Source: [Clostridium] aerotolerans DSM 5434 (lineage in GTDB: Bacteria > Bacillota > Clostridia > Lachnospirales > Lachnospiraceae). Taken from it: a stretch of DNA of 64,000 nt. The stretch is from contig NZ_JHWJ01000006.1 of the NCBI RefSeq assembly GCF_000687555.1, positions 161,300-225,299 on the forward strand. The letters run 5' to 3'. Under the pieces are notes generated by a model. The model had not been told where the DNA came from. It searched no databases and saw only the letters and a list, made by a program, of their open reading frames with translations. Of this stretch, positions 53,770-63,373 are shown in pieces; within the stretch, counting starts at the first letter, position 1; each line of letters starts with the position of its first letter. The position numbers and the translations under genes are program-made.

Positions 53770-55326
53770 ATGGAGGGGTCGGTTATGAATGGTATTATCT
53801 TTCTTCTTGCGTTATCACCTATTTTATGGCTTATGACAGCACTGAGTCTGTTAAAGCTTCCGGCATTTAAGGCATGTCCCATTGCCCTTGCCATTGCAGT
53901 TATTTTGTCCCTGACCTACTGGAAGATGCCGGCCTGGGACTGCTTTACCGCAGGGGCCGAGGGGGTGGCCCTTGCCCTTTGGCCCATTAGTCTTGTTATC
54001 CTTGCAGCTATTTTTACATATAACCTTTGCATTGATACAGGAAGCATGGATGTCATTAAAGAGATTCTTGCGGGAGTATCCAGAGATAAACGGATTCTGC
54101 TCCTGATTATCGGCTGGTGCTTTGGCGGCTTTATGGAAGGCATGGCTGGCTTTGGGACCGCAATTGCCATACCGGCAAGTATGTTATGCGGCATGGGCTT
54201 TCCGCCCATCGCAGTCACCGTAGCCTGCCTGGTAGCCAATGCTTCACCCACGGCCTTTGGTTCCGTAGGAATACCCACGGTCACCGTAGCTCAGATCGCT
54301 GGACTTCCAGCAGGAGAAGTAGCCTTTGCCACAGCCCTGCAATTATTTCCTTTTATGATCCTTGCTCCATTTCTAATGGTATGTATCATCGGGAATTCGG
54401 TAAAGGCATTAAAAGGAGTCTGGCCGGTAGCTCTGGTTGCAGGCGTTTCTTTTGCAGTACCCAATCTCCTTGCAGCCCGTTTTCTGGGAGCAGAGCTTCC
54501 GGTCATCATCGGCTCGATTTGTTCCCTGGCTGTCACCATCGGTGTTTCAAAGAAATGGTATCAGAATCCTGACCCTGAGTACTTGATTGAAGGAAGTACA
54601 CCGAACAGGGAAAAGAAAATAACCTTAAAGGAAGCGGGAAAGGCCTGGATGCCTTTTATCTTAATCTTTGTATTTCTCCTTCTGACCTCTAAGATGGTGC
54701 CGTCCATCAACCGGGTACTCTCCGGTGTAAAGACCTCTGTTCCTATTTATTCCGGAGAAGGAGGAAAGCCCTATACCTTTGTCTGGCTTGCCACTCCAGG
54801 TGTCTTAATCGGGGCAGCGGCAGTGATCGGAGGTAAGATACAGGGGGCAGATTTTAACAGCATGAAGAAGGTATTTATCAGTACGATAAAGCAAATGTGG
54901 AAAACCATCCTGACCATTGTAACCATAATGGCCATGTCCAAAATCATGGGATACAGCGGTATGATCGCCGCCATTGCAGGAACCATGCTGGCACTCATGG
55001 GAAGCTTATATCCTCTGACAGCTCCCCTGGTAGGTGCCCTTGGGGCTTATGTAACAGGAAGCGGAACGTCCTCCAGCGTCCTTTTTGGAAGCCTCCAGGC
55101 CCAGACAGCTTCTAACCTTGGAATCAGCCAGGTGTGGCTGGTATCGGCAAGCACCGTAGGCGCCACCATTGGAAAAATGATTGCTCCTCAAAGCATAGCC
55201 ATCGGCGCTGCTGCGGCCAATCTGTTAGGCAGTGAAAGCAAAGTGTTAAATAAAGCAGTAAAATACAGTGCTGTCTTTATTGTAATTGCCGGGTGTATCG
55301 CATTTTTTGGAAACTGGATTTACTAG
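53770..55326 (+). CDS. lctP: L-lactate permease
   Basis: This 518-residue membrane protein with about 12-14 hydrophobic segments matches the LldP/LctP family. Motifs include [60 protein letters not shown] and [20 protein letters not shown]. It imports lactate (or glycolate) with protons. Its place between the two Etf pairs ties lactate uptake to this operon, like lctE in the Acetobacterium woodii lct cluster. Confidence 0.93.
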   Translation: MEGSVMNGIIFLLALSPILWLMTALSLLKLPAFKACPIALAIAVILSLTYWKMPAWDCFTAGAEGVALALWPISLVILAAIFTYNLCIDTGSMDVIKEILAGVSRDKRILLLIIGWCFGGFMEGMAGFGTAIAIPASMLCGMGFPPIAVTVACLVANASPTAFGSVGIPTVTVAQIAGLPAGEVAFATALQLFPFMILAPFLMVCIIGNSVKALKGVWPVALVAGVSFAVPNLLAARFLGAELPVIIGSICSLAVTIGVSKKWYQNPDPEYLIEGSTPNREKKITLKEAGKAWMPFILIFVFLLLTSKMVPSINRVLSGVKTSVPIYSGEGGKPYTFVWLATPGVLIGAAAVIGGKIQGADFNSMKKVFISTIKQMWKTILTIVTIMAMSKIMGYSGMIAAIAGTMLALMGSLYPLTAPLVGALGAYVTGSGTSSSVLFGSLQAQTASNLGISQVWLVSASTVGATIGKMIAPQSIAIGAAAANLLGSESKVLNKAVKYSAVFIVIAGCIAFFGNWIY

Positions 55327-55343
55327 GAAAGGAAGTAAAAAAC

Positions 55344-56132
55344 ATGAAGATTCTAGTTTGTATCAAACAGGTACCTGACAGCAATAAGGTAGAGGTGGAT
55401 CCTGTTACCGGGGTATTAAAAAGGGACGGTGCAGCCTCCAAGATGAATCCTTATGATCTCTATGCCATTGAAACGGCACTTCGGATCAAAGAAAAAACAG
55501 GGGGAGTGGTTGACGTCATTTCCATGGGGCCGCCTCAGGCCATGCAGGTAATTAGAGAGGCATTCTCCATGGGAGCAGACCATGGAACCCTTTTATCTGA
55601 CCGGAGATTTGGCGGAGCCGATGTTCTTGCCACCAGCTATACCCTGTCACAGGGCATAAGGGCCATGGGAGAGTACGATTTGATCCTCTGCGGCAAGCAG
55701 ACCACGGACGGAGACACCGCACAGGTAGGGCCGGAGATATCAGAATGGCTGAATATACCCAGTGTATCCAATGTGGTAAGCATCAGGTCTCTGGAAGAGG
55801 ATGGAATCACGGTGGATATGGATCTTCCAGGTGAAGTAGAGGTAGCAAAGGTAAAATTCCCCTGCCTGTTAGCCCTGGATAAGGATATCTTTCAGCCGAG
55901 ACTTCCCTCCTATGTGAAAAAGTCAGAGACAAAGGACCGGGAGATCCGGGTCCTTACCCTGGATGATATGAAGGATCAGGATGAAATGAATTACGGCCTT
56001 AACGGCTCTCCAACACAGGTACAGAAGATATTTCCTCCAGAAACCAACGACAAAAAGGAAGTCTGGGAAGAATCAGGAGACGTGCTTGCCAGGAAACTGT
56101 TTGACAAAATTGTGGAACTGAAGTTCGTATAG
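55344..56132 (+). CDS. lctB: Electron transfer flavoprotein beta subunit of lactate dehydrogenase complex
   Basis: This 262-residue EtfB is a paralogue of the 51979 gene. N-terminal ILVCIKQVPDSNKVEVDPVT and LCGKQTTDGDTAQVGPEISE are diagnostic. The ATG at 55344 follows GGAAAGGAAG; the frame is open further upstream inside lctP. It is followed by an EtfA with a ferredoxin domain and an LctD-like dehydrogenase, the LctBCD order of A. woodii. There the complex drives lactate oxidation with NAD by co-oxidising reduced ferredoxin. Confidence 0.92.
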   Translation: MKILVCIKQVPDSNKVEVDPVTGVLKRDGAASKMNPYDLYAIETALRIKEKTGGVVDVISMGPPQAMQVIREAFSMGADHGTLLSDRRFGGADVLATSYTLSQGIRAMGEYDLILCGKQTTDGDTAQVGPEISEWLNIPSVSNVVSIRSLEEDGITVDMDLPGEVEVAKVKFPCLLALDKDIFQPRLPSYVKKSETKDREIRVLTLDDMKDQDEMNYGLNGSPTQVQKIFPPETNDKKEVWEESGDVLARKLFDKIVELKFV

Positions 56133-56143
56133 GAGGGAATGAC

Positions 56144-57337
56144 ATGGCAAGATTAGTCGTACATCAGGAAAGAATTCCTGACAATCAGGAACTGATAAAG
56201 ATCTGTCCCTTTGGGGCATTGGAAGAGCAGGACGGAAACGTAGTGGTCAATGCCGCCTGTAAGATGTGCCGTCTCTGCGTGAAAAGGGGACCTGCAGGTG
56301 CCGTCGAGTACGTGGAAGATGAAAAGAAGCCAGAGATAAACAAAGAGGAATGGAAGGGAATTGCAGTTTACGCAGACCATGTGGACGGTGTCATTCACCC
56401 CGTTACCTTTGAGCTCATTGGTAAGGCGAAAGAAATGGCAGCCGTTACCGGACAGGAAGTATCGGTCCTGTTTATGGGAAAGGATATCCGGGAAAAGAGT
56501 GAGGAAATCCTTCATTATGGCGCTGATAAGGTCTATGTATACGATAAGGAAGAGCTGGAGCGTTTCAAAATTGAGCCGTATACAGAAGTCTTTGAAGATT
56601 TTATAAGGAGGAATAAGCCCTCCTCAATCCTGGTAGGGGCCACCACTGTAGGCCGCCAGCTGGCACCGAGGGTGGCTGCCAGAATGAAAACAGGACTTAC
56701 GGCAGACTGTACTATTTTGGAAATGAATGAGAATTCAGATTTATCCCAGATCCGGCCTGCCTTTGGAGGAAACATCATGGCTCATATTAAAACTCCCAAC
56801 CATCGTCCCCAGATTGCTACCGTAAGATATAAAATCATGAATGCCCCGGCTCGTTCCGATTCCAAATCGGGAGAAATTGTAACCTGCGACATTCCGAAGG
56901 AAAACCTTTTAAGCCATGTGGAAGTCCTTGATATTCTACCAAAAGAGAAGGAGTCCTTCATAGAGAATTCCGATGTTCTCATCGTTGCCGGACGAGGAGT
57001 AAAAAAGGAAGAGGATTTAAGTATGCTAAACGAACTGGCAGACCTTCTTGGCGGACAGGTGGCATGCACCAGACCCATGGCAGAATCCGGCTGGCTGGAT
57101 GCAAAGTATCAGATTGGATTGAGCGGACGTACGGTGAGACCAAAGCTCATTATCACCTGCGGAGTTTCAGGAGCCATTCAGTTCGTGGCAGGTATGAATC
57201 ATTCGGATACCATCTTTGCCATTAACAACGATCCCAAAGCGCCTATCTTTAAATCGGCTCATTACTGTCTGGTAGGCGACCTTTACGAAATTCTTCCTAA
57301 GCTGATTGCAAGGGTAAAAGAGAAGGAGGGAATGTAA
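56144..57337 (+). CDS. lctC: Electron transfer flavoprotein alpha subunit with N-terminal ferredoxin domain
   Basis: This 397-residue EtfA carries an extra N-terminal segment of about 65 residues. In it, [10 protein letters not shown] and [17 protein letters not shown] supply four Cys residues for one [4Fe-4S] cluster. The EtfA core follows ([74 protein letters not shown]). The ferredoxin domain is the hallmark of confurcating lactate dehydrogenase EtfA. It lies 11 bp after lctB and 2 bp before lctD. Confidence 0.93.
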   Translation: MARLVVHQERIPDNQELIKICPFGALEEQDGNVVVNAACKMCRLCVKRGPAGAVEYVEDEKKPEINKEEWKGIAVYADHVDGVIHPVTFELIGKAKEMAAVTGQEVSVLFMGKDIREKSEEILHYGADKVYVYDKEELERFKIEPYTEVFEDFIRRNKPSSILVGATTVGRQLAPRVAARMKTGLTADCTILEMNENSDLSQIRPAFGGNIMAHIKTPNHRPQIATVRYKIMNAPARSDSKSGEIVTCDIPKENLLSHVEVLDILPKEKESFIENSDVLIVAGRGVKKEEDLSMLNELADLLGGQVACTRPMAESGWLDAKYQIGLSGRTVRPKLIITCGVSGAIQFVAGMNHSDTIFAINNDPKAPIFKSAHYCLVGDLYEILPKLIARVKEKEGM

Positions 57338-57339
57338 TC

Positions 57340-58743
57340 ATGGGATATAAGAAAATAGATCAGGAAGATATTGCTTACATCAAAGGTATCATTTCCGATG
57401 AAGAACGTATTTTAATTGGGGATTTTATCAATGAAGAGTACAGTCACGATGAGTTAAGCGGCACCAGCAGCTACCCGGATATTGTAGTGAAGGCGAGATC
57501 AGCCGAGGAAATATCTGCGGTCATGAAATATGCCTATGAAAACCTCATACCAGTTACCCCAAGAGGTGCTGGTACCGGGCTTGTCGGCTCTTCCGTGGCA
57601 ATGGAACACGGTATCATGATTGATACCACCTTGATGAACCAGGTGCTGGAGCTTGATGAGGGCAATCTAACCATAACTGTGGAACCGGGCGTGCTTCTTA
57701 TGGAGCTTTCCGCTTACGTGGAAGACCATGACTTATTTTACCCCCCGGACCCAGGCGAAAAGTCTGCTACCATTGGAGGCAATATCAGCACCAATGCAGG
57801 AGGCATGCGAGCCGTAAAATACGGAGTGACCCGTGATTATGTAAGAGGTCTGGAAGTGGTTCTCCCTAATGGAGAGATTACGGAGTTTGGAGGTAAGGTG
57901 GTAAAAAACAGCTCCGGATATGCTCTTAAGGATTTGATGGTTGGCTCAGAGGGAACCCTTGGCTTTATTACAAAAGCCACCTTAAAGCTGATTCCCCGTC
58001 CGAAGATGGTCATCAGTCTTTTAATCCCCTTCCCGACCCTGGAGCAGGCAATTAATACGGTTCCCTTAATTGTCAAGGCAAAGACCATTCCAACCGCCAT
58101 AGAATTTATGCAGAGAGAAGTCATCATCGATGCAGAGGAGTATCTAGGAAAAGCATTCCCGGATAAGCAGTCTGACGCCTATCTTCTCCTTAAGTTTGAC
58201 GGCAATACCCAGGAAGAAATCGAAAAGGCCTATGACAGCGTTGCAAAGCTCTGTCTGGAGCAGGGAGCCCTTGATGTTCTTATCTCCGACACCGAGGAAC
58301 GGGAGGAATCCATCTGGAAAGCCAGAGGTGCCTTCTTAGAAGCAATCAAAGGCTCAACCACCTACATGGATGAGGTGGATATGGTAGTTCCAAGAAGCCT
58401 GGTCAATGAAATGGTGACCTACTTACACAGCCTTCAGGAAGAGTTTGATCTAAGAATCAAGAGCTTCGGTCATGCGGGAGACGGAAATCTTCATGCCTAT
58501 TTGCTTAAGGACGATTTAAGCGATGAGGAATGGGAGAAACGGATGAGCGGAGCAATGGAAAAGGTGTATGAAAAAGCAAGAAGCCTTGGAGGCCAGGTAT
58601 CCGGGGAACACGGAATTGGGTTTGCTAAGAAGCCATATTTGAAAGAATCCCTGCCTGAGGTGAACCTAACTCTCATGAACGGCATTAAAAAAGTATTTGA
58701 CCCCAATAACATATTAAATCCACATAAGGTTGCTCAGATGTAA
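57340..58743 (+). CDS. lctD: FAD-linked lactate dehydrogenase catalytic subunit (LctD)
   Basis: This 467-residue GlcD-type flavoprotein has [72 protein letters not shown] and [14 protein letters not shown]. It oxidises D-lactate to pyruvate and passes electrons to the LctBC Etf. It is the last gene of the long lysR-to-lctD run. A new promoter follows at 58746-58774. Confidence 0.93.
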   Translation: MGYKKIDQEDIAYIKGIISDEERILIGDFINEEYSHDELSGTSSYPDIVVKARSAEEISAVMKYAYENLIPVTPRGAGTGLVGSSVAMEHGIMIDTTLMNQVLELDEGNLTITVEPGVLLMELSAYVEDHDLFYPPDPGEKSATIGGNISTNAGGMRAVKYGVTRDYVRGLEVVLPNGEITEFGGKVVKNSSGYALKDLMVGSEGTLGFITKATLKLIPRPKMVISLLIPFPTLEQAINTVPLIVKAKTIPTAIEFMQREVIIDAEEYLGKAFPDKQSDAYLLLKFDGNTQEEIEKAYDSVAKLCLEQGALDVLISDTEEREESIWKARGAFLEAIKGSTTYMDEVDMVVPRSLVNEMVTYLHSLQEEFDLRIKSFGHAGDGNLHAYLLKDDLSDEEWEKRMSGAMEKVYEKARSLGGQVSGEHGIGFAKKPYLKESLPEVNLTLMNGIKKVFDPNNILNPHKVAQM

Positions 58744-58745
58744 TC

Positions 58746-58774
58746 TTGTCACCTTCCCCTTCCTGTAGTATGAT
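58746..58774 (+). promoter_or_regulatory. SigmaA-type promoter of the hydrolase gene
   Basis: TTGTCA (58746-58751) and TATGAT (58769-58774) are 17 bp apart in the 91-bp gap before the alpha/beta hydrolase gene. Confidence 0.65.
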
Positions 58775-58834
58775 GAGGATAACAGATCGCTGTGTCTGTA
58801 CCATCAATTATACTTACATGGAAGGGGATTTGCT

Positions 58835-59665
58835 ATGAAGAGAGAAGATATCAAAAAAGAGGAAATGATGGTTGTCTCTGGGGACGGGACAAGGCTGAGA
58901 TTTCGAAAAGATGTAGTGGAAGATCCAAGGGCCTTGATTGTGATTGCCCATGGATTGTGTGAGCATTTAAACCGGTACGATTATTTTACGGAAAAGCTCA
59001 ATGAAAATGGATACAGTGTTTACCGGTATGACCAAAGAGGGCATGGGAAGTCCGAAGGCAAGAAGGTTTACTTCAGTGATTATAATGAGATGCCAGAAGA
59101 TTTGGCTGCAATCGTGGCAATTGCCAAAGGGGAAAGCAATGGAAAAAAGGTATTTCTGTTCGGACACAGTATGGGAGGAGAGACTGTTACTCTCTATGGG
59201 ACAAAGTATCCTGGGACTGTGGATGGAATCATAACATCTGGTGCACTGACCCATTATAACCATCCGGTTATGGGAGATACCTTTCCCATAGAAGCGCCGG
59301 AAGGCACCTATGTGCCCAATGAACTGGGAGATGGAGTATGCAGCGATATAGGCGTCATCGAAGCATATGCCAATGATCCTCTGGTGGAAAAGCAGATCAG
59401 TACCGGACTTATCAATCAGATTTATGCAGGGGTGCAATGGTTAAAAGAGCATAAAAATAATTTCTCTGATCCTGTGTTGATTCTTCATGGAGCGGATGAC
59501 GGACTGGTTTCAGCCAAGGATTCTCTTGACTTCTATGAAGGAATTGGTTCCAAAGATAAAAGTCTAAGAGTCTATGCAAATCTGTACCATGAGATATTAA
59601 ATGAGCCGTCAAAGAATGAGATTATTGCTGATATCCTGTTATGGTTAGGGAAGCATAAGGGATAA
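58835..59665 (+). CDS. Alpha/beta hydrolase, monoacylglycerol lipase-like
   Basis: This 276-residue protein has the alpha/beta hydrolase fold. The oxyanion loop is IVIAHGLCEHLNRYDYFTEK, the nucleophile elbow GHSMGGETV (Ser near residue 112), the acid Asp in LILHGADDGLVS and the His in NLYHEILNEPSK. YRYDQRGHGKSEGKK is typical of lysophospholipase/monoglyceride lipases. No signal peptide is seen, so it should act inside the cell. It has its own promoter and terminator. Confidence 0.9.
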   Translation: MKREDIKKEEMMVVSGDGTRLRFRKDVVEDPRALIVIAHGLCEHLNRYDYFTEKLNENGYSVYRYDQRGHGKSEGKKVYFSDYNEMPEDLAAIVAIAKGESNGKKVFLFGHSMGGETVTLYGTKYPGTVDGIITSGALTHYNHPVMGDTFPIEAPEGTYVPNELGDGVCSDIGVIEAYANDPLVEKQISTGLINQIYAGVQWLKEHKNNFSDPVLILHGADDGLVSAKDSLDFYEGIGSKDKSLRVYANLYHEILNEPSKNEIIADILLWLGKHKG

Positions 59666-59685
59666 GAGAAAGAACCATACCATAT

Positions 59686-59727
59686 AAAAAGACCGGACTA
59701 AGCCAATACACGCAGTCCGGTCTTTTT
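59686..59727. terminator. Bidirectional terminator between hydrolase and old yellow enzyme genes
   Basis: AAAAAGACCGGACT pairs perfectly with AGTCCGGTCTTTTT, giving a T-tract in both directions for the convergent genes. Confidence 0.92.
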
Positions 59728-59745
59728 GAAAATACAATTCATTAT

Positions 59746-60738
59746 TTATTCCATTGCTTTTTCTGCCCACTTGGAATCCTTAAAAATAGCCCTTCCTATA
59801 CCAATGAAATCTGCCTTCCCCTCTTCCAACAAATGTTCCGCATCTTTTACATCCGTCACACCACCAGTTAAAATAAGAGGGATTGATATTTCTTTTTTTA
59901 TTGCTAAAGTTGCATCTGCAAACCACCCTGGTTCATTTGTATCTTTTCGAATAAAACCATTATAACCACCTGAAATATCTAACAGGTCAATCCCTGCTTC
60001 CTGAAATTTTTTAGATGCATATACTCCATCTTCAATGGTGCTGCCGCCTTCCATGTAGTCACTGGCGCCAAGGCGAAGAGATAACAGGAAATCATCTCCT
60101 ACAACCTCTCTGATTGCCCTGATGATTTCTAAATGGATTTTAATTCTTCCATCGATTGTTCCACCATATTCATCCAAACGTTTATTGCCAAGAGGGGAAT
60201 AGAATTGATTCAATAAGTATCCATGAGCAGAATGTATCTGAACACCATCATAGCCAGCCTCTTTTACTCTTTTTGCTGCATCGGCAAACGATTTTACTAC
60301 CCTACGAATATCGTTTTGGTCCATCTCGTGAGGAATAAGTTTTGTTTTTGCTGAAAACCCTACATTGATGATTGGGCTTGCACTGATTGGTTCGTATCCA
60401 GTTAAATCTTGAGATGCTGAACTTCCAGCATGATTGATCTGAGCTATGACCTTACTTCCATTCTTATGGATCACATCTGCTATTTTTTTTAGTCCTGCCA
60501 CATCTTCATCTCTTGATATGGATACTTGACCTTCACTGGCCATACCGTCTTTGCTTACATAATGATGCTCTGTAATAATTAATCCTATATAACCACCTTT
60601 TGACTTTTCATCATAGTAATCGATCAGTTGGCCTGTTACGTCGCCATTTGCTGCTTTTGATGTCGCCATTGGAGGCATTACAAGTCGATTTGAAATTGTA
60701 ACCGACTTTATGGTGATTGATTTGTTTAATAAATTCAT
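59746..60738 (-). CDS. NADH:flavin oxidoreductase, old yellow enzyme family
   Basis: This 330-residue FMN TIM-barrel protein has ISNRLVMPPMATSKAANGDV, the active-site region GVQIHSAHGYLLNQFYSPLG followed by NKRLDEYGG, and the C-terminal phosphate-binding TGGVTDVKDAEHLL. It lacks the C-terminal FAD/NAD domain of the two-domain 2,4-dienoyl-CoA reductase/BaiCD group. It probably reduces activated alkenes or nitro compounds. The divergent HxlR gene is the likely regulator, a common pairing for electrophile-stress OYEs. Confidence 0.9.
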   Translation of the reverse strand: MNLLNKSITIKSVTISNRLVMPPMATSKAANGDVTGQLIDYYDEKSKGGYIGLIITEHHYVSKDGMASEGQVSISRDEDVAGLKKIADVIHKNGSKVIAQINHAGSSASQDLTGYEPISASPIINVGFSAKTKLIPHEMDQNDIRRVVKSFADAAKRVKEAGYDGVQIHSAHGYLLNQFYSPLGNKRLDEYGGTIDGRIKIHLEIIRAIREVVGDDFLLSLRLGASDYMEGGSTIEDGVYASKKFQEAGIDLLDISGGYNGFIRKDTNEPGWFADATLAIKKEISIPLILTGGVTDVKDAEHLLEEGKADFIGIGRAIFKDSKWAEKAME

Positions 60739-60756
60739 AATTACCCCTTTCTTTCA

Positions 60757-60785
60757 TTGTGTATTTTCTATCTTTACTTTATAAT
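60757..60785 (+). promoter_or_regulatory. SigmaA-type promoter of hxlR-like gene
   Basis: TTGTGT (60757-60762) and TATAAT (60780-60785) are 17 bp apart. An imperfect inverted repeat AAGTGT (60791-60796) / GCACTT (60814-60819) just downstream is a weak operator candidate in the divergent intergenic region. Confidence 0.55.
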
Positions 60786-60856
60786 AACTTAAGTGTGACA
60801 TTTAAAACAGTATGCACTTTTTAGTGAGATACTATCTAAAAGGAGAGTGCCAATAA

Positions 60857-61207
60857 ATGAATGATTTAAAGAATCATGAATGTAAGCAAGAGGAAGATAT
60901 AGATTCAGAACCCTTTGAATACACCTTATCCCTCATAGGCGGGAAATGGAAACTCCATATCTTGTTTTGGCTTTTGAGAAAAGACATCATGCGATACAGT
61001 GAGTTAAAAAAAGCACTTAACGGAATTACTCACAAAATGCTAAGTAATCAGTTAAAAGAATTAGAAGCAGACGCTCTTATCATCCGTCACGAATATCCAC
61101 AGGTTCCACCAAAGGTTGAATATTATCTTTCAGAACGTGGGAAATCATTAATGCCCGCCCTTCATGAATTATGTGTATGGGGTGGGAAGCATATAAATGA
61201 CAAATAA
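60857..61207 (+). CDS. HxlR-family transcriptional regulator
   Basis: This 116-residue winged-helix protein has YTLSLIGGKWKLHILFWLL, YSELKKALNGITHKMLSNQL, KELEADALIIRHEYP and KVEYYLSERGKSLMPAL, the standard HxlR pattern. A Cys near the N-terminus (NHECKQE) could act as a redox or electrophile sensor, as in the HypR/YodB relatives; this is inference. It is divergent from the old yellow enzyme gene. Confidence 0.92.
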   Translation: MNDLKNHECKQEEDIDSEPFEYTLSLIGGKWKLHILFWLLRKDIMRYSELKKALNGITHKMLSNQLKELEADALIIRHEYPQVPPKVEYYLSERGKSLMPALHELCVWGGKHINDK

Positions 61208-61413
61208 TGATGCATATTTTTGGGTTTAGATAATTTAGGTTCTGGTTCACATGGTTAGAGAAAGTTGTTCTTACCATTGGAATAGTAATAGGTAAAATAA
61301 CAATTTTTCAGGCTGGATCATATGCAACTGTCTTAAGTAATTGATAAGTGTATCAGATGATTTTAATATTTATTATATATTCATATTTAAAATAATAAAT
61401 GATGTGATAAAAG

Positions 61414-61444
61414 CAGGCTGGCTAATATAGCAGTCTGTTTTTAT
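61414..61444 (+). terminator. Terminator downstream of hxlR-like gene
   Basis: CAGGCTG pairs with CAGTCTG (one G-U wobble) around a 10-nt loop, followed by TTTTTATTT. Confidence 0.65.
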
Positions 61445-61462
61445 TTAGAGGTAAATTATCCT

Positions 61463-61490
61463 AAGCCATCACGCAATGTGGTGGCTTTTT
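61463..61490 (+). terminator. Second rho-independent terminator
   Basis: AAGCCATCAC pairs perfectly with GTGGTGGCTT (G-U allowed) around a GCAAT loop and is followed by TTTTT. Confidence 0.85.
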
Positions 61491-61593
61491 TTATATCCAA
61501 ATTCAAAAAAAGAAAGGGAAAAAAATCTTCGATTTTTAAAGAGATAAGAGTCCAGAAATTTTATGGACATGCAGCTATTCGGGAATCTGATTT

Positions 61594-61830
61594 GGAACCG
61601 ATATCAACAGGTTCAAGCTAAAAAGCTGAGATGAACCAATGAATCAAACAGTACAGAGGCACCAGGGTACTTAGGTAGATCATCAAACTCAGCCAGCACA
61701 TCCGCTTTTTAAATAACATATTATGTCCATTAGAAGGAGGAATTAGAGATAAGATAGACCCCAAGCTGCTGCTTTGGCAGCCTGAAATTTGACGCGGAAG
61801 AGAGCATGCACCAACTTGGCCTATCTTAAA
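61594..61830 (+). ncRNA. Structured 5' leader of the subtilase gene (unclassified)
   Basis: GGAACC (61594-61599) can pair with GGTTC (61610-61614). GGTTC can instead pair with GAACC (61633-61637) around an AGCT/AGCT stem, so the two structures exclude each other. Further on, AAGATAG, CC and CAAG (from about 61751) pair with CTTGG, CC and TATCTT (to about 61827), enclosing an inner GCTGC/GCAGC hairpin. I do not recognise any known riboswitch consensus. It may be a regulatory leader or an mRNA stabiliser. Confidence 0.4.
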
Positions 61831-61864
61831 TATATTAATATTAAAAAATAAAAGGAGAATTATT

Positions 61865-63373
61865 ATGGAATTATTTTATTGGAGCAATGAAAAGAAAATA
61901 CCCTTAAAAAAATCCGATTTATATAGAGCATTTAAAGACAATGGTAATGTGGAAAGTAAAAACAAATCTTTTTCTTCTAACCTAAATTCAAATTTCACTG
62001 ATTTAAAAAATGGTATCATTTTAGAAACGATAAGTGGCAGTAATGGGAATGAAACGAATTCATTTAAAAGCAAAAATCAAAGTGAAAATGATGATCTTCT
62101 GGTAGTGGAATCAGAAGATAAAACACCAATGATTCTAACAAATCAGTTTATTATCCAGTTCAAACCTGATGTAACAAGAGAAGAAATTGATATGATTAAT
62201 AGCCTTAATAATGTCAGCGTTATTGAAAGTATTAAGGGGGAAGATAATACCTTCCTGGTGGAAACCGCAGAAGGTAACGCAGAAAATGCACTGGATCTGG
62301 CAAATACCTATCATAACGATGATAAGGTAATATTTGCACAACCAAATTTTGTCCGGTTGATGAAACCTATGGCATCATTAAGTAACGATCCGGATGTAAA
62401 GAAGCAGTGGGCTATTAAAAATACCGGACAAACCGGAGGAATTGCAGGAGAAGACATCAAAGTTTTAGATGCATGGGATATAACTACAGGAAGTGATGAT
62501 ATTATCATTGCTATCGTAGATGAAGGTGTTGATTACACCCATGAAGACTTAAATGTAGGAGATAAACTGGTAACCGGATATGATGCCTGTTACAAGCGTG
62601 ATGATCCCAATCCATTGACTGCCGATGCCCATGGAACCGCTTGTGCAGGGATAGCGGCTGCAAAAAGTAATAACAACAAAGGAATCGCCGGTGTGGCTCC
62701 GGATTGTAAACTGATGGGAATCAGAATAGCCTATGGAGCTGGTACGGCATGGGTTACTGATGATGCAAAAATTGCAGATGGAATTGTAACAGCTGTGGAC
62801 CGGGGAGCCGATGTTCTTAGTAACAGCTGGGGAGGCGGAAGTAAAAGCCAGACAATTATAAATGCAATCAATTATGCGAAACAGAAGGGCCGAAATGGAA
62901 AAGGCTGCGTTGTTTGCTTTGCCGCTGGTAATGATAATGGTAAAGTTTCTTTCCCCGGTAATCTGGATAATGTTATCACGGTTGCAGCATGTAACGAGTA
63001 TGGTGAAAGAAAAAGTAAGACAAGTAAAGACGGCGAATATTGGTGGGGCAGTAACTATGGTCCTCAGGTTGATGTGGCTGCCCCAGGTGTTCACATTTAC
63101 ACAACTGATATTATGAATAAGGCAGGCTATGGCTCTGGTAATTATGAAGATGGGTTTAACGGTACTTCTGCTGCGACCCCACATGTTGCAGGAGTTGCTG
63201 CACTTGTGCTTTCCGTTGCTCCAGAACTAAAAGCCAGTGAAGTAGAAGAAATAATCAAAAATTCTGCAGATGACATTAATGCGAAAGGTTTTGATAATTA
63301 TACCGGTTATGGAAGAGTAAATGCATTTAAGGCTGTTTCAAAAGCACTTGAAATTGTTAATGCAAAAAAATAG
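61865..63373 (+). CDS. Subtilisin-like serine protease (S8) without signal peptide
   Basis: This 502-residue protease has the complete triad: Asp in IIAIVDEGVDYTHEDL, His in DAHGTACAGIAAAK and Ser in FNGTSAATPHVAGVAA. An I9-type inhibitory propeptide lies at about residues 95-170 (QFIIQFKPDVTREEIDMINS, VIFAQPNFVRLM). The N-terminus MELFYWSNEKKIPLKKS is hydrophilic with no signal peptide or membrane segment. It therefore works in the cytoplasm or spore, or leaves by an unusual route. AAAGGAG precedes the ATG. Confidence 0.93.
   Translation: MELFYWSNEKKIPLKKSDLYRAFKDNGNVESKNKSFSSNLNSNFTDLKNGIILETISGSNGNETNSFKSKNQSENDDLLVVESEDKTPMILTNQFIIQFKPDVTREEIDMINSLNNVSVIESIKGEDNTFLVETAEGNAENALDLANTYHNDDKVIFAQPNFVRLMKPMASLSNDPDVKKQWAIKNTGQTGGIAGEDIKVLDAWDITTGSDDIIIAIVDEGVDYTHEDLNVGDKLVTGYDACYKRDDPNPLTADAHGTACAGIAAAKSNNNKGIAGVAPDCKLMGIRIAYGAGTAWVTDDAKIADGIVTAVDRGADVLSNSWGGGSKSQTIINAINYAKQKGRNGKGCVVCFAAGNDNGKVSFPGNLDNVITVAACNEYGERKSKTSKDGEYWWGSNYGPQVDVAAPGVHIYTTDIMNKAGYGSGNYEDGFNGTSAATPHVAGVAALVLSVAPELKASEVEEIIKNSADDINAKGFDNYTGYGRVNAFKAVSKALEIVNAKK

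Larger units (their letters stand above)
61208..61864 (+). other. 657-bp intergenic region with terminators and structured subtilase leader
   Basis: No convincing gene lies here. Two terminators sit at 61414-61444 and 61463-61490. TTGATA/TAATAT with 17 bp between (61341-61369) could be a promoter, but it would run straight into those terminators. From about 61590 to 61830 there are several inverted repeats (listed separately). An AAGGAGG at 61734-61740 has no start codon at the right distance. The subtilase ribosome site is AAAGGAG just before 61865. Confidence 0.5.

Noticed and set aside
61594..61830. Known riboswitch or T-box upstream of the subtilase gene
   Set aside because: I could not match conserved cores of cobalamin, SAM, c-di-GMP, glycine, purine or T-box elements; only generic stems are visible.
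62549..63184. 211-codon open frame on the minus strand
   Set aside because: It lies fully antisense to the subtilase catalytic domain, whose triad is intact; it has no ribosome site and a composition typical of a shadow frame.
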